From: Streptomyces violaceusniger
GTDB lineage: Bacteria > Actinomycetota > Actinomycetes > Streptomycetales > Streptomycetaceae
Direction of reading: 5' to 3'
DNA: 64,000 nucleotides
NCBI GenBank assembly: GCA_005405945.1
Contig: BJHW01000001.1
Coordinates: 5,084,001 to 5,148,000, forward strand
Part shown: positions 30,233-38,996 of the stretch, piece after piece
How the letters are laid out: each line of letters opens with the position of its first letter
How positions within the stretch are numbered: position 1 is the stretch's first letter
Translations under genes and position numbers: made by a program
The notes under the pieces: model-generated
Told to the model about the DNA's origin: nothing
Databases searched by the model: none
The model's input: only the letters and a program-made list of their open reading frames with translations

Positions 30233-31873
30233 ATGCGGCAGAGCGGTGTGCGGGGGGAGAGAGGGCGGCGGGCCACCGTTCCCGAACCCCGTGAGCACGG
30301 TGAGGACGACAGCCCGCCGAAAGGGAAGGGCCCCGCGCCGCACGGCGCGGGGCGCGGGCCGGGTGGTCGGGGACGGCCGGATGGTCAGGGACGGCCGAAG
30401 CGGAGCCGTGGGGTGCGGATCCTGCGCTGGACCGCCCTGACGCTGGCCGTGCTGGTGCTCGGCGCGGCCGGCGCCGGATATTTCTACTACGAACACTTGA
30501 ACGGCAATCTGAAGAAGGAGAATCTGGACCTCGGCGACAGCAAGATCGGCAAGCCCGAGCCCAACGCCGCCGGACAGACCCCCCTCAACATCCTGCTCAT
30601 CGGCTCCGACAGCCGGAACAGCGCGGAGAACGTCAAGCTGGGCGGCGCCAAGCAGGACGCGGACCGCAAGCCGCTGGGCGATGTGCAGATGCTGGTGCAC
30701 GTCTCGGCCGACCGCAGCAACATGTCGGTGGTCAGCATCCCGCGCGACACTCGGGTGACCATCCCCCAGTGCACCGATCCGCACGACGGCACGGTGTATC
30801 CGAAGACCGAGGGGGCCATCAACCAGTCGCTCCAGCACGGCGGCCCGGGCTGCACGGTCGCCACCTGGAAGGAGCTCACCGGCGTCTACATCGATCACTT
30901 CATGATGATCGACTTCTCCGGGGTGGTCTCCATGGCGGACGCCATCGGCGGCGTCCCGGTGTGCGTGGACGGCAACGTCTACTCCCATGACAGCAAGGGC
31001 CATGGCTCCGGTCTGAAGCTGACCAAGGGCACCCACAACGTCAAGGGCGTGCAGGCCCTCCAGTGGCTGCGCACCCGCTACGGCTTCGAGGACAACAGCG
31101 ACATCGGCCGGGCCAAGGCCCAGCACATGTATATGACGTCGATGATCCGCCAGCTGAAGTCGGGCACCAAGCTCAGCGACCCGGGCAAGCTGATGGACCT
31201 CGCGGAGGCCGCCACCGACGCGCTGACCGTCGACCACGGCCTCGGCACCGTCAAGAAGCTGTACGACCTGGGCAATGACCTCAAGCGGGTGCCGACCAAG
31301 CGCACCACCATGATCACCATGCCCTGGGAGTACGGCGGCGGCGGGGAGTACGTACTGCCCAAGCCGGGCGACGCCGAGCAGACCTTCTCGCTGCTGCGCA
31401 ACGACATAAGCCTGGACGGCAAGGACAAGAAGAAGCCGGACGCCACCCCGGCGCCCACCGCGCCCAAGGAGCAGATCCCGGTGGTGGTGCAGAACGGCAC
31501 CGCCAGCACCGTCCTGGGGCCGGTCTCCGGCCGGGCCGCGGTCATCACCTCCGAGCTGGTGCGGCTGGGCTACGCCAGGGCCACCGCGAACACGGTGCTC
31601 ATCTCGCAGGCCGACACCACCGTCCTCTACCCGGACGAGCCCCGGCAGGGTGACGCCCTGGCCGTGGCCAAGGCGCTGAAGCTGCCGAAGTCCGCGGTGA
31701 AGTCGTCGAAGTCGGTGCAGGAGGTCACCCTGGTGGTCGGCAACGACTGGCGCGAGGGCACCGCCTATCCGAAGGCGGCGGCGGACGACGGCGAGAAGAC
31801 GCCCAAGAGCGCGGACGCGCTCAACGGCGAGGAGAAGGGCTGTATGAAGGTCAACCCGAGCTACACCTTCTGA
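30233..31873 (+). CDS. LCP family protein 3 with LytR_C domain
   Basis: 546 residues, 69 bases after LCP2 and probably co-transcribed. The cytoplasmic region (about 1-60) is rich in Gly, Arg and Pro, followed by the membrane helix TALTLAVLVLGAAGAGYFYY and the LCP domain (NILLIGSDSRNS, SIPRDTRVTIPQC, WLRTRYGFEDNSDIGRAKA). LytR_C is around residues 415-510 (IPVVVQNGTASTVLGPVSGR). The first ATG, at 30233, fits the low-complexity start. Confidence 0.92.
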   Translation: MRQSGVRGERGRRATVPEPREHGEDDSPPKGKGPAPHGAGRGPGGRGRPDGQGRPKRSRGVRILRWTALTLAVLVLGAAGAGYFYYEHLNGNLKKENLDLGDSKIGKPEPNAAGQTPLNILLIGSDSRNSAENVKLGGAKQDADRKPLGDVQMLVHVSADRSNMSVVSIPRDTRVTIPQCTDPHDGTVYPKTEGAINQSLQHGGPGCTVATWKELTGVYIDHFMMIDFSGVVSMADAIGGVPVCVDGNVYSHDSKGHGSGLKLTKGTHNVKGVQALQWLRTRYGFEDNSDIGRAKAQHMYMTSMIRQLKSGTKLSDPGKLMDLAEAATDALTVDHGLGTVKKLYDLGNDLKRVPTKRTTMITMPWEYGGGGEYVLPKPGDAEQTFSLLRNDISLDGKDKKKPDATPAPTAPKEQIPVVVQNGTASTVLGPVSGRAAVITSELVRLGYARATANTVLISQADTTVLYPDEPRQGDALAVAKALKLPKSAVKSSKSVQEVTLVVGNDWREGTAYPKAAADDGEKTPKSADALNGEEKGCMKVNPSYTF

Positions 31874-31973
31874 CGCCCCCGGCACGGCATGCGGAGGGGC
31901 CGGACCCGATGCGGGTCCGGCCCCTCCGGCGTACGTGGCGTACGGGCGCGGCGTACGTGGCGTACGTGCGCGA

Positions 31974-32990
31974 CTACCGCGCCATGACCGCCGGGCGGCG
32001 GCTGGCGATGACCTTCTTGGCGAGCGACCGCGGGCTGGTCAGAAAGCCCCAGCCCCACGACATGTGCATGGTCGCCAGCGCCACCGGAATCCGCAGCCGT
32101 GCCTTCACCGGCAGCCCCTTGCCCGCGGGGAGCGAGCCCGCGACGATCGCGGCCAGATAGCCGCCGGGGATCACGAAGCCCCACGGGGTGACGGCCGCGC
32201 CCACCACGATGCCCGCCGCGATGGCGACGACGGCGGTCGGCGGCGCGAGATAGCGCAGATTGATCGAGCCCTGGTGGAAGCGGGCCACGACATGGCGCCA
32301 GCGGCCGTAGTCCTTGTACTGCTTGGCCAGGGCCCGCACGCTCGGCCGCGGCCGGTAGGAGACCTTCAGCTCGGGCGAGAACCAGATCAGTCCGCCGGCC
32401 TCGCGGATCCGGAAGTTCAGCTCCCAGTCCTGGGCGCGGATGAACTCCTCGTTGTACCCGCCCTGCTGCTCCAGCGCCTCTCGCCGGAAGACGCCCAGAT
32501 AGACGGTCTCGGCGGGGGCCGCCTCACCGCCGGTGTGGAAGGCCGCGTTGCCCACCCCGATCTTGGAGGTCATGGCGGCGGCGACGGCCTTCTCCCAGTC
32601 GTTCTCGCCCTCGGCGTGCATGAGCCCGCCGACGTTCTGCGCGCCGGTCTCCTCCAGGAGCCGTACGGCGGTCGCGATGTAGTCGGGCGAGAGCATGCCG
32701 TGGCCGTCGACCCGGACCACCACCGGATGGCGGGACGCCTTGATCGCCGCGTTCAGCGCGGCGGGGGTGCGGCCCGTGGGGTTGGGGACCGTATGCACCC
32801 GGGGGTCCTCCGCCACCAGTTCGGCGGCGATCTCGTCGGTGCGGTCCGTGGACGGGCCGAGCGCGATCACCACCTCCATCTCACCGTCGTACTCCTGCTC
32901 CAGGATGTGCCGCACGGCATTGCGCAGATGGCGTTCCTCATTGAGCACCGGCATGATCACGGAGACGGCCGGGAGCTGATGCGGGGGCAT
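31974..32990 (-). CDS. Glycosyltransferase family 2 protein
   Basis: 338 residues, transferring a sugar from an NDP-sugar donor. GT-A motifs: PAVSVIMPVLNEERHLRNAV at the start, VVVRVDGHGMLSPDYI (DxH in place of DxD) and EFIRAQDWELNFRIREAGG as the acceptor loop. Two or more hydrophobic segments near the C-terminus suggest membrane association. ATG at 32990 has an upstream GAGGTG; a longer frame to 33140 is poorly supported. It is embedded antisense between LCP genes, so an envelope glycan role is likely but unproven. Confidence 0.87.
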   Translation of the reverse strand: MPPHQLPAVSVIMPVLNEERHLRNAVRHILEQEYDGEMEVVIALGPSTDRTDEIAAELVAEDPRVHTVPNPTGRTPAALNAAIKASRHPVVVRVDGHGMLSPDYIATAVRLLEETGAQNVGGLMHAEGENDWEKAVAAAMTSKIGVGNAAFHTGGEAAPAETVYLGVFRREALEQQGGYNEEFIRAQDWELNFRIREAGGLIWFSPELKVSYRPRPSVRALAKQYKDYGRWRHVVARFHQGSINLRYLAPPTAVVAIAAGIVVGAAVTPWGFVIPGGYLAAIVAGSLPAGKGLPVKARLRIPVALATMHMSWGWGFLTSPRSLAKKVIASRRPAVMAR

Positions 32991-33211
32991 GGCACCTCGG
33001 GGTTCGGGGGCCGGGCCCCAGGAGACTGGGGGCGGGGCCCCAAAAGACTGCGGTTTCCGGGCCACGTTACCGCGAACGGGGGACACCGGAGCGCGCCGCC
33101 CGGGTGGCAGCGCCCCGTACGGGCGGCGTGGGGCCATCAAGGCGATCGTCGTATGGGCCTACGGTGAGGCGGTTCCGCCCAGCCCGCCGAAGTTCGCGGA
33201 GGTCCCCTTCA

Positions 33212-34669
33212 GTGAGTGCACCGGCCCGATCGCCGCGCCCGCCGCTCCCCCGCGCCCGCCGCCCCCGCTGGGGGCTGCGGCTGGCCACGGGCGGCGCCTG
33301 TCTGGTGCTGGCGGTCAGCGGCATCGGGCATCTGCTGGTCAGGGAGCTCGAATCCGGGATCCACCGGGTGGACGCCTTCGGCGGCCTGGACAACCGGCCG
33401 AAGAGCACCGGCGGAGGCGTCAACTTCCTCGTGGTCGGCACGGACGGACGGGAGAAGATCACGCCTCGGGAGAAGGCGCTGTACCGGCTGGGCGGAGCCC
33501 CCTGCCGCTGCACCGACACGATCATGCTGATGCATCTGTCGGGAGACCACCGCCGGGTCAGCGCGGTCAGCCTGCCCCGCGACTCCTACGCCGAGATCCC
33601 CGCGTACACCGACGCCGCCGGCAAGCGCCATCCGAGCCATCCGCGGAAGCTCAACGCCGCGTACGCCGAGGGCGGGCCGAACCTGACCGTGCGCACCGTG
33701 GAGCATCTCACCGGCGTCCACGTCGACCACTACCTCGAGGTGGACTTCGCCAGCTTCATGAAGACGGTCGATGTGCTCGGCGGGGTGAAGATCTGCACCG
33801 CGCGCCCGCTCAAGGACGACCACACCGGTCTCGACCTGCCGGCCGGCACCCATGTCCTGGGCGGCGGCCAGGCGCTGCAGTACGTCCGCTCCCGGCATGT
33901 GGACGGCACCTCCGACCTGGGCCGGATCCAGCGGCAGCAGCGCTTCCTGGCCGCCGTGGTCCACCAGGCCACGGCCGGGGGCATCCTGCTCAACCCGGTG
34001 CGGTTCAACCGGGTGGCCGGGGCCCTGCTGGGCTCGGTCCGCGCCGACCACGGCTTCAGCGCTGTGGACATGGTCGCCCTGGGTCGGGCGATGAGCGGGG
34101 TCACCCCCGCGTCCTCGGAGTTCGCCTCGGTCCCGGTCATCCTGCCCGGTGTGCCGGTGAAGGGGGCCGGTTCCACGCTCCGCTGGGACCGGGCCAAGGC
34201 CGAGCGGCTCTTCACCACCCTCCGCGAGGACCGGCCGCTCGTCGCCCACCGCCCGAAGCGTGTCCGGGCCACCCCGGTGGACGTGGACCCGGCCCAGGTC
34301 CGGGTGCATGTGCTCAACGGCACCAATACGACGGGGCTCGCCCGCCGCGCGGACCGCGCGCTGCACGCCACCGGCTTCGCCACCACCGGCTCCCCCGCCG
34401 ACGCCGCGACGCCCGACGTCCGGCACACGGAGATCGCGTACGACCCCGTCTGGGACCGCTCGGTGCGCTCGCTGGCGGCCGCGCTGCCCGGGGCCCGGCT
34501 GAAGCCGGTGGCCGGGCAGGGCGCGGTGATGCAGGTCACGGTCGGCGCGGACTACAAGGGCGTACGGCCGGTGCGGGTCGAGGCGCCGAAGACCGACACC
34601 GCCGGGTTCGGGGCCGTCACCGGCGACGAGGTCGCCTGCCCCGAGGGCGGCGCCACCCGCTCCCTCTGA
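33212..34669 (+). CDS. LCP family protein 4 with LytR_C domain
   Basis: 485 residues. Short Arg/Pro-rich start, one helix around residues 18-38, LCP domain with NFLVVGTDGREK, SLPRDSYAEIP and YVRSRHVDGTSDLGRIQRQQ, and a LytR_C domain from about residue 365 (VRVHVLNGTNTTGLARRADR). It has an extra CRCTD cysteine pair near the LCP front. GTG 33212 follows a GGAGG site at a good distance; the frame upstream is not conserved. Divergent from the GT2 gene. Confidence 0.9.
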   Translation: MSAPARSPRPPLPRARRPRWGLRLATGGACLVLAVSGIGHLLVRELESGIHRVDAFGGLDNRPKSTGGGVNFLVVGTDGREKITPREKALYRLGGAPCRCTDTIMLMHLSGDHRRVSAVSLPRDSYAEIPAYTDAAGKRHPSHPRKLNAAYAEGGPNLTVRTVEHLTGVHVDHYLEVDFASFMKTVDVLGGVKICTARPLKDDHTGLDLPAGTHVLGGGQALQYVRSRHVDGTSDLGRIQRQQRFLAAVVHQATAGGILLNPVRFNRVAGALLGSVRADHGFSAVDMVALGRAMSGVTPASSEFASVPVILPGVPVKGAGSTLRWDRAKAERLFTTLREDRPLVAHRPKRVRATPVDVDPAQVRVHVLNGTNTTGLARRADRALHATGFATTGSPADAATPDVRHTEIAYDPVWDRSVRSLAAALPGARLKPVAGQGAVMQVTVGADYKGVRPVRVEAPKTDTAGFGAVTGDEVACPEGGATRSL

Positions 34670-34708
34670 CCCCGGAAGTCACGGCCGGCCACCGCTGGCC
34701 ACGGCCGG

Positions 34709-35284
34709 TCACGGCCGGTCGGCGCCCTCGGTGGCGTCGTCGGCGCGCCCGGCGGTGTTTCGCTGAGCACGGAGTTCCTTGATCGCCCGGCGGCGGGCCA
34801 GCCGGTGGGTCCGGCGGATCTCGGCCTCCTGGTAGCGCCGCTTGTCCCGCTCGGTCTCCGGGATGACCGGAGGCACGGGCCGGGGCTTGCCGTCGGCGTC
34901 GACGGCGGCGAAGACCAGATAGGCGCTGCCGACCTGGGTGGCGGGCGTGGACTCGTTCCACCGCTCGGCCAGCACCCGCACCCCGATCTCCATGGAGGAC
35001 CGGCCGGTCCAGTTGACCTGGGCCTTCACATGGACGAGGTCGCCGACTCTGACCGGTTCGAGGAAGGCCATCTCGTCCATCGACGCGGTGACCGCGGGCC
35101 CCTCGGAGTGGCGTCCGGCGACCGCTCCGGCGGCGTCGTCCACCAGCTTCATGATCACGCCACCGTGGACGGTACCGAGGAGATTGGTGTCACTGCCGGT
35201 CATGATGTGTGACAGCGTGGTACGAGAGGCGGAGGTGGGCTTACCCGGAAGCTCCGGTTCCGCACCCTGGGCCTGTTTGGTCAT
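34709..35284 (-). CDS. Acyl-CoA thioesterase (hotdog fold)
   Basis: 191 residues. Hydrolyses acyl-CoA thioesters. The hotdog domain shows SDTNLLGTVHGGVIMKLVDD and a later FAAVDADGKPRPVPPVIPE. The C-terminus is highly charged (RDKRRYQEAEIRRTHRLARR). ATG 35284 is preferred over GTG 35293 because its ribosome site AAGGTGG overlaps the GTG. It sits between LCP4 and LCP5, without an obvious link to them. Confidence 0.9.
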   Translation of the reverse strand: MTKQAQGAEPELPGKPTSASRTTLSHIMTGSDTNLLGTVHGGVIMKLVDDAAGAVAGRHSEGPAVTASMDEMAFLEPVRVGDLVHVKAQVNWTGRSSMEIGVRVLAERWNESTPATQVGSAYLVFAAVDADGKPRPVPPVIPETERDKRRYQEAEIRRTHRLARRRAIKELRAQRNTAGRADDATEGADRP

Positions 35285-35391
35285 GTCGTCCACCTTATGC
35301 GGACCAGATTCTTATCAGGTCTGCAACAGCCATGCCGCGATCCTGCCCCCGGCCTGTAATGCGACCCACCCGACCAGGCACACTGCCTTGC

Positions 35392-36711
35392 ATGAGCGAA
35401 TGGCCCCAGGGATGGTCCGGCGACGGTAGCGGCCGGTACGGACGTGGTAGCGGCAGCGCCGAGCCGGAGGGGGCTCGCGCCATGCCGCAGGTGAGGCGCA
35501 GCGCGCCCGGAGCGGGCGGTCCGCCGCCGTATGACGAGCCCCCGCTGCCGCCCGACCTCTCGCCCCGCGGCACCGTCCCGCGGCAGCAGGCGTCCCAGGG
35601 CTATGACGACTACGACGACGGTTACAACACCGGTCAGGTCTACGGCCGCGGCAACGGCGGACCGGGCGGCGGCGACCACGGCCCCGGTGGCCCCGGCGGC
35701 CGCGGCCCGCGTCCGGTGAGGCCGAAGAACTGGAAGCGCCGGATAACCATCGGCCTGGTCACCCTGATCGTCCTGCTGCTCGCCGTCGGCATCGGCACCT
35801 ACTTCTGGGCCGACTCCAAGCTCCGCCGCGAGGTCGACCTCAGCAAGGTCGAGGACCGGCCGAGCGGCGGCAAGGGCACCAACTACCTGATCGTCGGTTC
35901 GGACAGCCGCGAGGGCATGTCCGACGCGGACAAGAAGAAGCTGCACACCGGCTCGGCGGACGGTCGGCGCACCGACTCCATGATCCTTCTCCATGTCGGT
36001 GAGAACGGCAACACCATGGTCAGCCTCCCGCGTGACTCCTGGGTCACCATCCCGGCCTTCACCGGCTCGGAGAGCGGCAATCGGATCCCGCAGAGCCAGA
36101 ACAAGCTGAACGCCTCGTACTCCTCCGAGGGCCCCGGACTGCTGGTCCGCACGATCGAGTACAACACCGGTCTGAAGATCGACCACTACGCGGAGATCGG
36201 CTTCGACGGCTTCGCCAACCTGGTGGACGGCGTCGGCGGCGTCGAGATCGACATCCCGCAGGACATGAAGGACAAGAAGTCCGGCAATGACCTGAAGAAG
36301 GGCAAGCAGACGCTGAACGGCCAGCAGGCGCTCGCCTTCGTCCGGCAGCGCTACGGCCTCGCGGGCGGCGACCTGGACCGCACCAAGAACCAGCAGAAGT
36401 TCCTGTCCGCGCTGGCCAACAAGGCGGCCTCGCCGAGCACGATCATGAACCCGTTCAAGCTCTACCCGACGATGGGCGCCGGCCTGGACAACCTGGTCGT
36501 CGACAAGGACATGAGCCTGTGGGACGTGAAGGACATGTTCTTCGCGATGAAGAGCGTCTCCGGCGGCGACGGCAAGCAGATGAACATGCCGATCTCCAAC
36601 CCCGGCCTGGCCACCTCCAAGGGCAGCGCGGTGCAGTGGGACATGGCGAAGGTCAAGCAGCTGATGGGCGAGCTGAAGAACGACGACAAGGTCACCGTCT
36701 CCAGCAACTGA
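35392..36711 (+). CDS. LCP family protein 5
   Basis: 439 residues. The long cytoplasmic region has Gly/Pro/Tyr low complexity (YDDYDDGYNTGQVYGRGNGG), then the helix ITIGLVTLIVLLLAVGIGTY near residue 120 and the LCP domain (NYLIVGSDSREG, SLPRDSWVTIP, FVRQRYGLAGGDLDRTKNQQ). No LytR_C domain. Codon use is very regular with strong Lys/Asp content, as in highly expressed genes. A strong terminator follows at 36726. Confidence 0.92.
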   Translation: MSEWPQGWSGDGSGRYGRGSGSAEPEGARAMPQVRRSAPGAGGPPPYDEPPLPPDLSPRGTVPRQQASQGYDDYDDGYNTGQVYGRGNGGPGGGDHGPGGPGGRGPRPVRPKNWKRRITIGLVTLIVLLLAVGIGTYFWADSKLRREVDLSKVEDRPSGGKGTNYLIVGSDSREGMSDADKKKLHTGSADGRRTDSMILLHVGENGNTMVSLPRDSWVTIPAFTGSESGNRIPQSQNKLNASYSSEGPGLLVRTIEYNTGLKIDHYAEIGFDGFANLVDGVGGVEIDIPQDMKDKKSGNDLKKGKQTLNGQQALAFVRQRYGLAGGDLDRTKNQQKFLSALANKAASPSTIMNPFKLYPTMGAGLDNLVVDKDMSLWDVKDMFFAMKSVSGGDGKQMNMPISNPGLATSKGSAVQWDMAKVKQLMGELKNDDKVTVSSN

Positions 36712-36725
36712 TCCGGATCACCACC

Positions 36726-36766
36726 AAAGACCGCTGCCGGGCCCGTCGGGCCCGGCAGCGGTCTTT
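36726..36766. terminator. Strong intrinsic terminator after LCP5
   Basis: A perfect 19-bp stem (AAAGACCGCTGCCGGGCCC and its complement) with a 3-base loop, followed by GGTCTTTC. Symmetric, so it can also stop leftward transcription; before the element inserted it probably terminated the acyl-CoA dehydrogenase gene, whose stop remains just to the right. Confidence 0.9.
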
Positions 36767-36794
36767 GGTCTTTCGACGACTACGGAAGGGAGGA

Positions 36795-36851
36795 CTACGG
36801 AAGGTTGCGCGCCATCACGATGCGCTGGACCTGGTTGGTGCCCTCGTAGAT
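36795..36851 (-). pseudogene. Stranded 3' end of the acyl-CoA dehydrogenase gene (left end of integrated element)
   Basis: Reading leftward these 19 codons spell IYEGTNQVQRIVMARNLP and TAG, identical in protein to the end of the intact dehydrogenase at 42722-42778 but different at eight codons, all synonymous. Codon choice (ATC, TAC, ACC, CGC, CCG) is native Streptomyces style, so this is probably the original chromosomal end displaced by integration. Homology to the gene stops just right of 36851. Confidence 0.85.
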
Positions 36852-36890
36852 CCGTGCTTTACAGGCCGTAGGGCCGTGACTTGCATGAAC

Positions 36891-36909
36891 GACCCCTTCT
36901 GAGGGGGTC
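36891..36909. promoter_or_regulatory. Short hairpin near the left end of the element
   Basis: GACCCC and GGGGTC flank a 7-base loop, just outside the direct repeat CCCAGGATTTCCCCA. It may be part of the integrase-binding arm region or a small terminator. Confidence 0.35.
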
Positions 36910-36911
36910 TC

Positions 36912-36979
36912 CCCAGGATTTCCCCATGATCACTGGGCTCCCGGGGCCGCTGTTGGTCATGCGTTGGTCACGTGACCAA
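36912..36979. promoter_or_regulatory. Probable attachment-site arm: direct repeats and 16-bp palindrome
   Basis: CCCAGGATTTCCCCA begins at 36912 and recurs near the right end at about 42608. The palindrome TTGGTCACGTGACCAA (36964-36979) follows, preceded by a half copy TTGGTCAT at 36953. Repeated sites flanking both ends of an element are typical integrase or excisionase arm sites. Binding is inferred. Confidence 0.55.
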
Positions 36980-37054
36980 CCCTGCCTGAACTGCGGCGAG
37001 CCCCGCCCATCCGTCCCAGGGGGTAGATCGGATGGGCGGGGCGATCAAGGGGGC

Positions 37055-37903
37055 TCAGTGCCCGCTGCTCAGTTCCTTACAGACTTCGGCACTCGTGGGC
37101 CGGTCGGCCGGGTCGGGGCTGAGCATGGCTTCGATGAGCTTGCCGAGCACTCCGGGCACGTTCACCGGGCGGTGCGGTCCGTCCACGATGGCTTGCCGCT
37201 GATCCTTGCGGCTAGCGTCGTCCGGGTACGCGACGTGGCGCAGTCCGGTAGCGCTGATGAAGAGCGAGGCACCGAGGGCGTAGACGTCGGCTGTCATGGT
37301 CGGGGTGGCCGTGCCGGTCTCCAGGACGCTCCGGGAGATCTCGGGGCTCTCGTAGTGGACGAGACAGCCCCGATAGCTGAAGTCGTACGCGGTGGGGATG
37401 TCTCCGCCCTGGGCCAGCGCGAGATCAATGAGCGCCGTTCCCTCATCGCTGATGATCAGATGCGCGGGTTGGATGTCCCCGTGCGCCCACCCTGCCGCGT
37501 GCAACGCGGCTACGGCCTCCGCGCACGACAGCGCTTCACCTAGGTCGGGCTCTGATGAGGCCCCTTCGGCGCGGTGCGGCTGCCACAGGTCGTACAGGCT
37601 GTCGCCCTGGTGCCAGGGCTGGACGTTCCAGGTGCCGTGTTCCCATTCGCCGTAGCTGACGTTGCCCCTGTCGAGCTGCTGCAAGATCGCGCCCTCGCGG
37701 GCGGGGGCCAGGGCCGTCCATTCCTGAGCCTCCCATTCGCTCGTTGCTTTGATTGGATGGCCAAGCTTCACGGCATACCGGCCCTGCTGCGTCTCGACCT
37801 CCCAAACAGTCGACCCGCGCCGGTCGAGTACGAGCCGCCTTCCTGAAGCCACCAGCGTCTCTAAGACGCTGGTGGGGATCTCGTACGACGCTGCTTCGGC
37901 CAC
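37055..37903 (-). CDS. Protein kinase-like protein, element cargo
   Basis: 282 residues with a eukaryotic-type kinase fold. Visible are a VAIK-like lysine (RYAVKLGHPIKA), a catalytic loop with HGD in place of HRD (WAHGDIQPAHLIIS), a metal loop reading ALIDLALA (DLA instead of DFG), and the conserved Asp of PTMTADVYALGASLF. No membrane helix or sensor domain follows, so it is probably cytoplasmic. The altered loops resemble small-molecule or atypical kinases, so the substrate is open. Only 82 bases separate its start from the next gene (37986-38431) on the same strand. Confidence 0.75.
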   Translation of the reverse strand: MAEAASYEIPTSVLETLVASGRRLVLDRRGSTVWEVETQQGRYAVKLGHPIKATSEWEAQEWTALAPAREGAILQQLDRGNVSYGEWEHGTWNVQPWHQGDSLYDLWQPHRAEGASSEPDLGEALSCAEAVAALHAAGWAHGDIQPAHLIISDEGTALIDLALAQGGDIPTAYDFSYRGCLVHYESPEISRSVLETGTATPTMTADVYALGASLFISATGLRHVAYPDDASRKDQRQAIVDGPHRPVNVPGVLGKLIEAMLSPDPADRPTSAEVCKELSSGH

Positions 37904-37985
37904 GAAATCTGATCCTCTCTAGAAGAGCGAACCGCCCCTCAGCATGTGCCGAGGGGCGGCCCTGTCTCACATCACCGGCCGGAGA

Positions 37986-38431
37986 TTACTCCGCCTGTCC
38001 GTACGGCCGTCCGCAGTCGGAATCGCACTGCGCGGCGTTCTCGCCGTTCACGGTCCACAGGTCATCGAAGACCATGAAGCCCGCCGCCTTCATGGCGTGC
38101 GCGCTGGCCGTGACGGCTTCCAGGGTGCGCCCGCCGCCACCGGGGCGGGGTTGTGGTGCAGGAAGCGCCCGGCGTGCTGGTCGCAGAACTCCCCGTACGC
38201 CTTGGTGTGAAGGATGAAGGCGTGCAGACCCATGTCCACGTCGTCCGACGGGACCATGGGCACGGTGGCGGTGGCCACGGTCGCGAGGAACGCAATCGCC
38301 TGGTCGGCGATGCGCTCGGCCCGCTCCGGGGTCTGCCCGTTGTGGGTGGCCACGAAGTGAGCGAGGCTACCGAATAACTCCTCGCTGACCAGTGATCGGC
38401 CGGTCCGCTGGTCGTTCACTACTGCTGTCAT
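37986..38431 (-). CDS. Glycine-rich-domain-like hypothetical protein, one-base frameshift
   Basis: About 148 residues once corrected. The N-terminal part (SEELFGSLAHFVATHNGQTP, then DMGLHAFILHTKAYGEFCDQ and AGRFLHH) resembles a protein family common in streptomycetes and named for similarity to glycine-rich domain proteins. The usual tail is in the next frame: HAMKAAGFMVFDDLWTVNGE, then QCDSDCGRPYGQAE. Adding one base at CCC 38130-38132 joins them. The conserved His/Cys residues (LHAF, HHN, CDSDC) could bind a metal. ATG 38431 follows GGAGGG. Function unknown. Confidence 0.68.
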
Positions 38432-38582
38432 TGCTGTGATCCCTCCCTGGTTGGAGTCGTGCACGGCACTTGCTGACCCGCCCCGACCGTTAGCCCTTCC
38501 TGTTGCGAACGATCGGGGCGGGGGCTCACCCACCCACCAGGCGGGAATCAACACCGTCCGGCGGGTGGAGTCATGGGATGCG

Positions 38583-38849
38583 TCAGGGCTGCGCGTCGCC
38601 GGAGTCGGGATGCGGCCGTGCCTCGTTGGGGAACTGGACGTTCCTGGAGTCAGTCATCCACTCCTGTCCGCCCCTCTGGGGGCGGAGGAACGCGATGAGT
38701 GGGCCCGGCATCTGGTGATCGAAGATGAGTTCATCGGCGTCACAGACGGCTTGAAGAACGCCCAGACGTCCCGTGGCGGCGTCGTAAGCCTCCTCGCCCG
38801 GCTGGGGCCCGTTGTACGGCGTCGGCTCGTTCACCCGATCCACCCCCAT
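38583..38849 (-). CDS. Small hypothetical protein, element cargo
   Basis: 88 residues, no known function. GRLGVLQAVCDADELIFDHQ and a later FLRPQRGGQEWMT resemble a small family found in Streptomyces integrative elements. Its start overlaps the neighbouring small gene by 19 bases, suggesting co-translation. The frame is supported mainly by the family-like motif and the tight overlap. Confidence 0.55.
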   Translation of the reverse strand: MGVDRVNEPTPYNGPQPGEEAYDAATGRLGVLQAVCDADELIFDHQMPGPLIAFLRPQRGGQEWMTDSRNVQFPNEARPHPDSGDAQP

Positions 38850-38992
38850 CGAGGTCCGAACGGAGGCATCTTGTGACCGTCCGGATGGTGCCGGATCTTC
38901 AGTTCAAGATCGGCGGCCAGCCGATAGTCACCGGCTTCCATGGCTTTGGCCTTCTCCTGCTTCAGCCGGGTGCACGTGGCACACGAGGTCAT
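38831..38992 (-). CDS. Small hypothetical protein with CxxC motif
   Basis: 53 residues from ATG 38992 (MTSCATCTRLKQEKAKAMEA). It has one CATC knuckle and a coiled-coil-prone Lys/Glu stretch. Similar short proteins accompany integrative-element genes in streptomycetes. Start and function uncertain; the coding case rests on position in a tight same-strand run. Confidence 0.45.
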   Translation of the reverse strand: MTSCATCTRLKQEKAKAMEAGDYRLAADLELKIRHHPDGHKMPPFGPRWGWIG

Positions 38993-38996
38993 CGGG

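Noticed and set aside
36795..36860. A tRNA attachment site
   Set aside because: No tRNA fold or sequence is present; the duplicated sequence is the 3' end of a protein gene.
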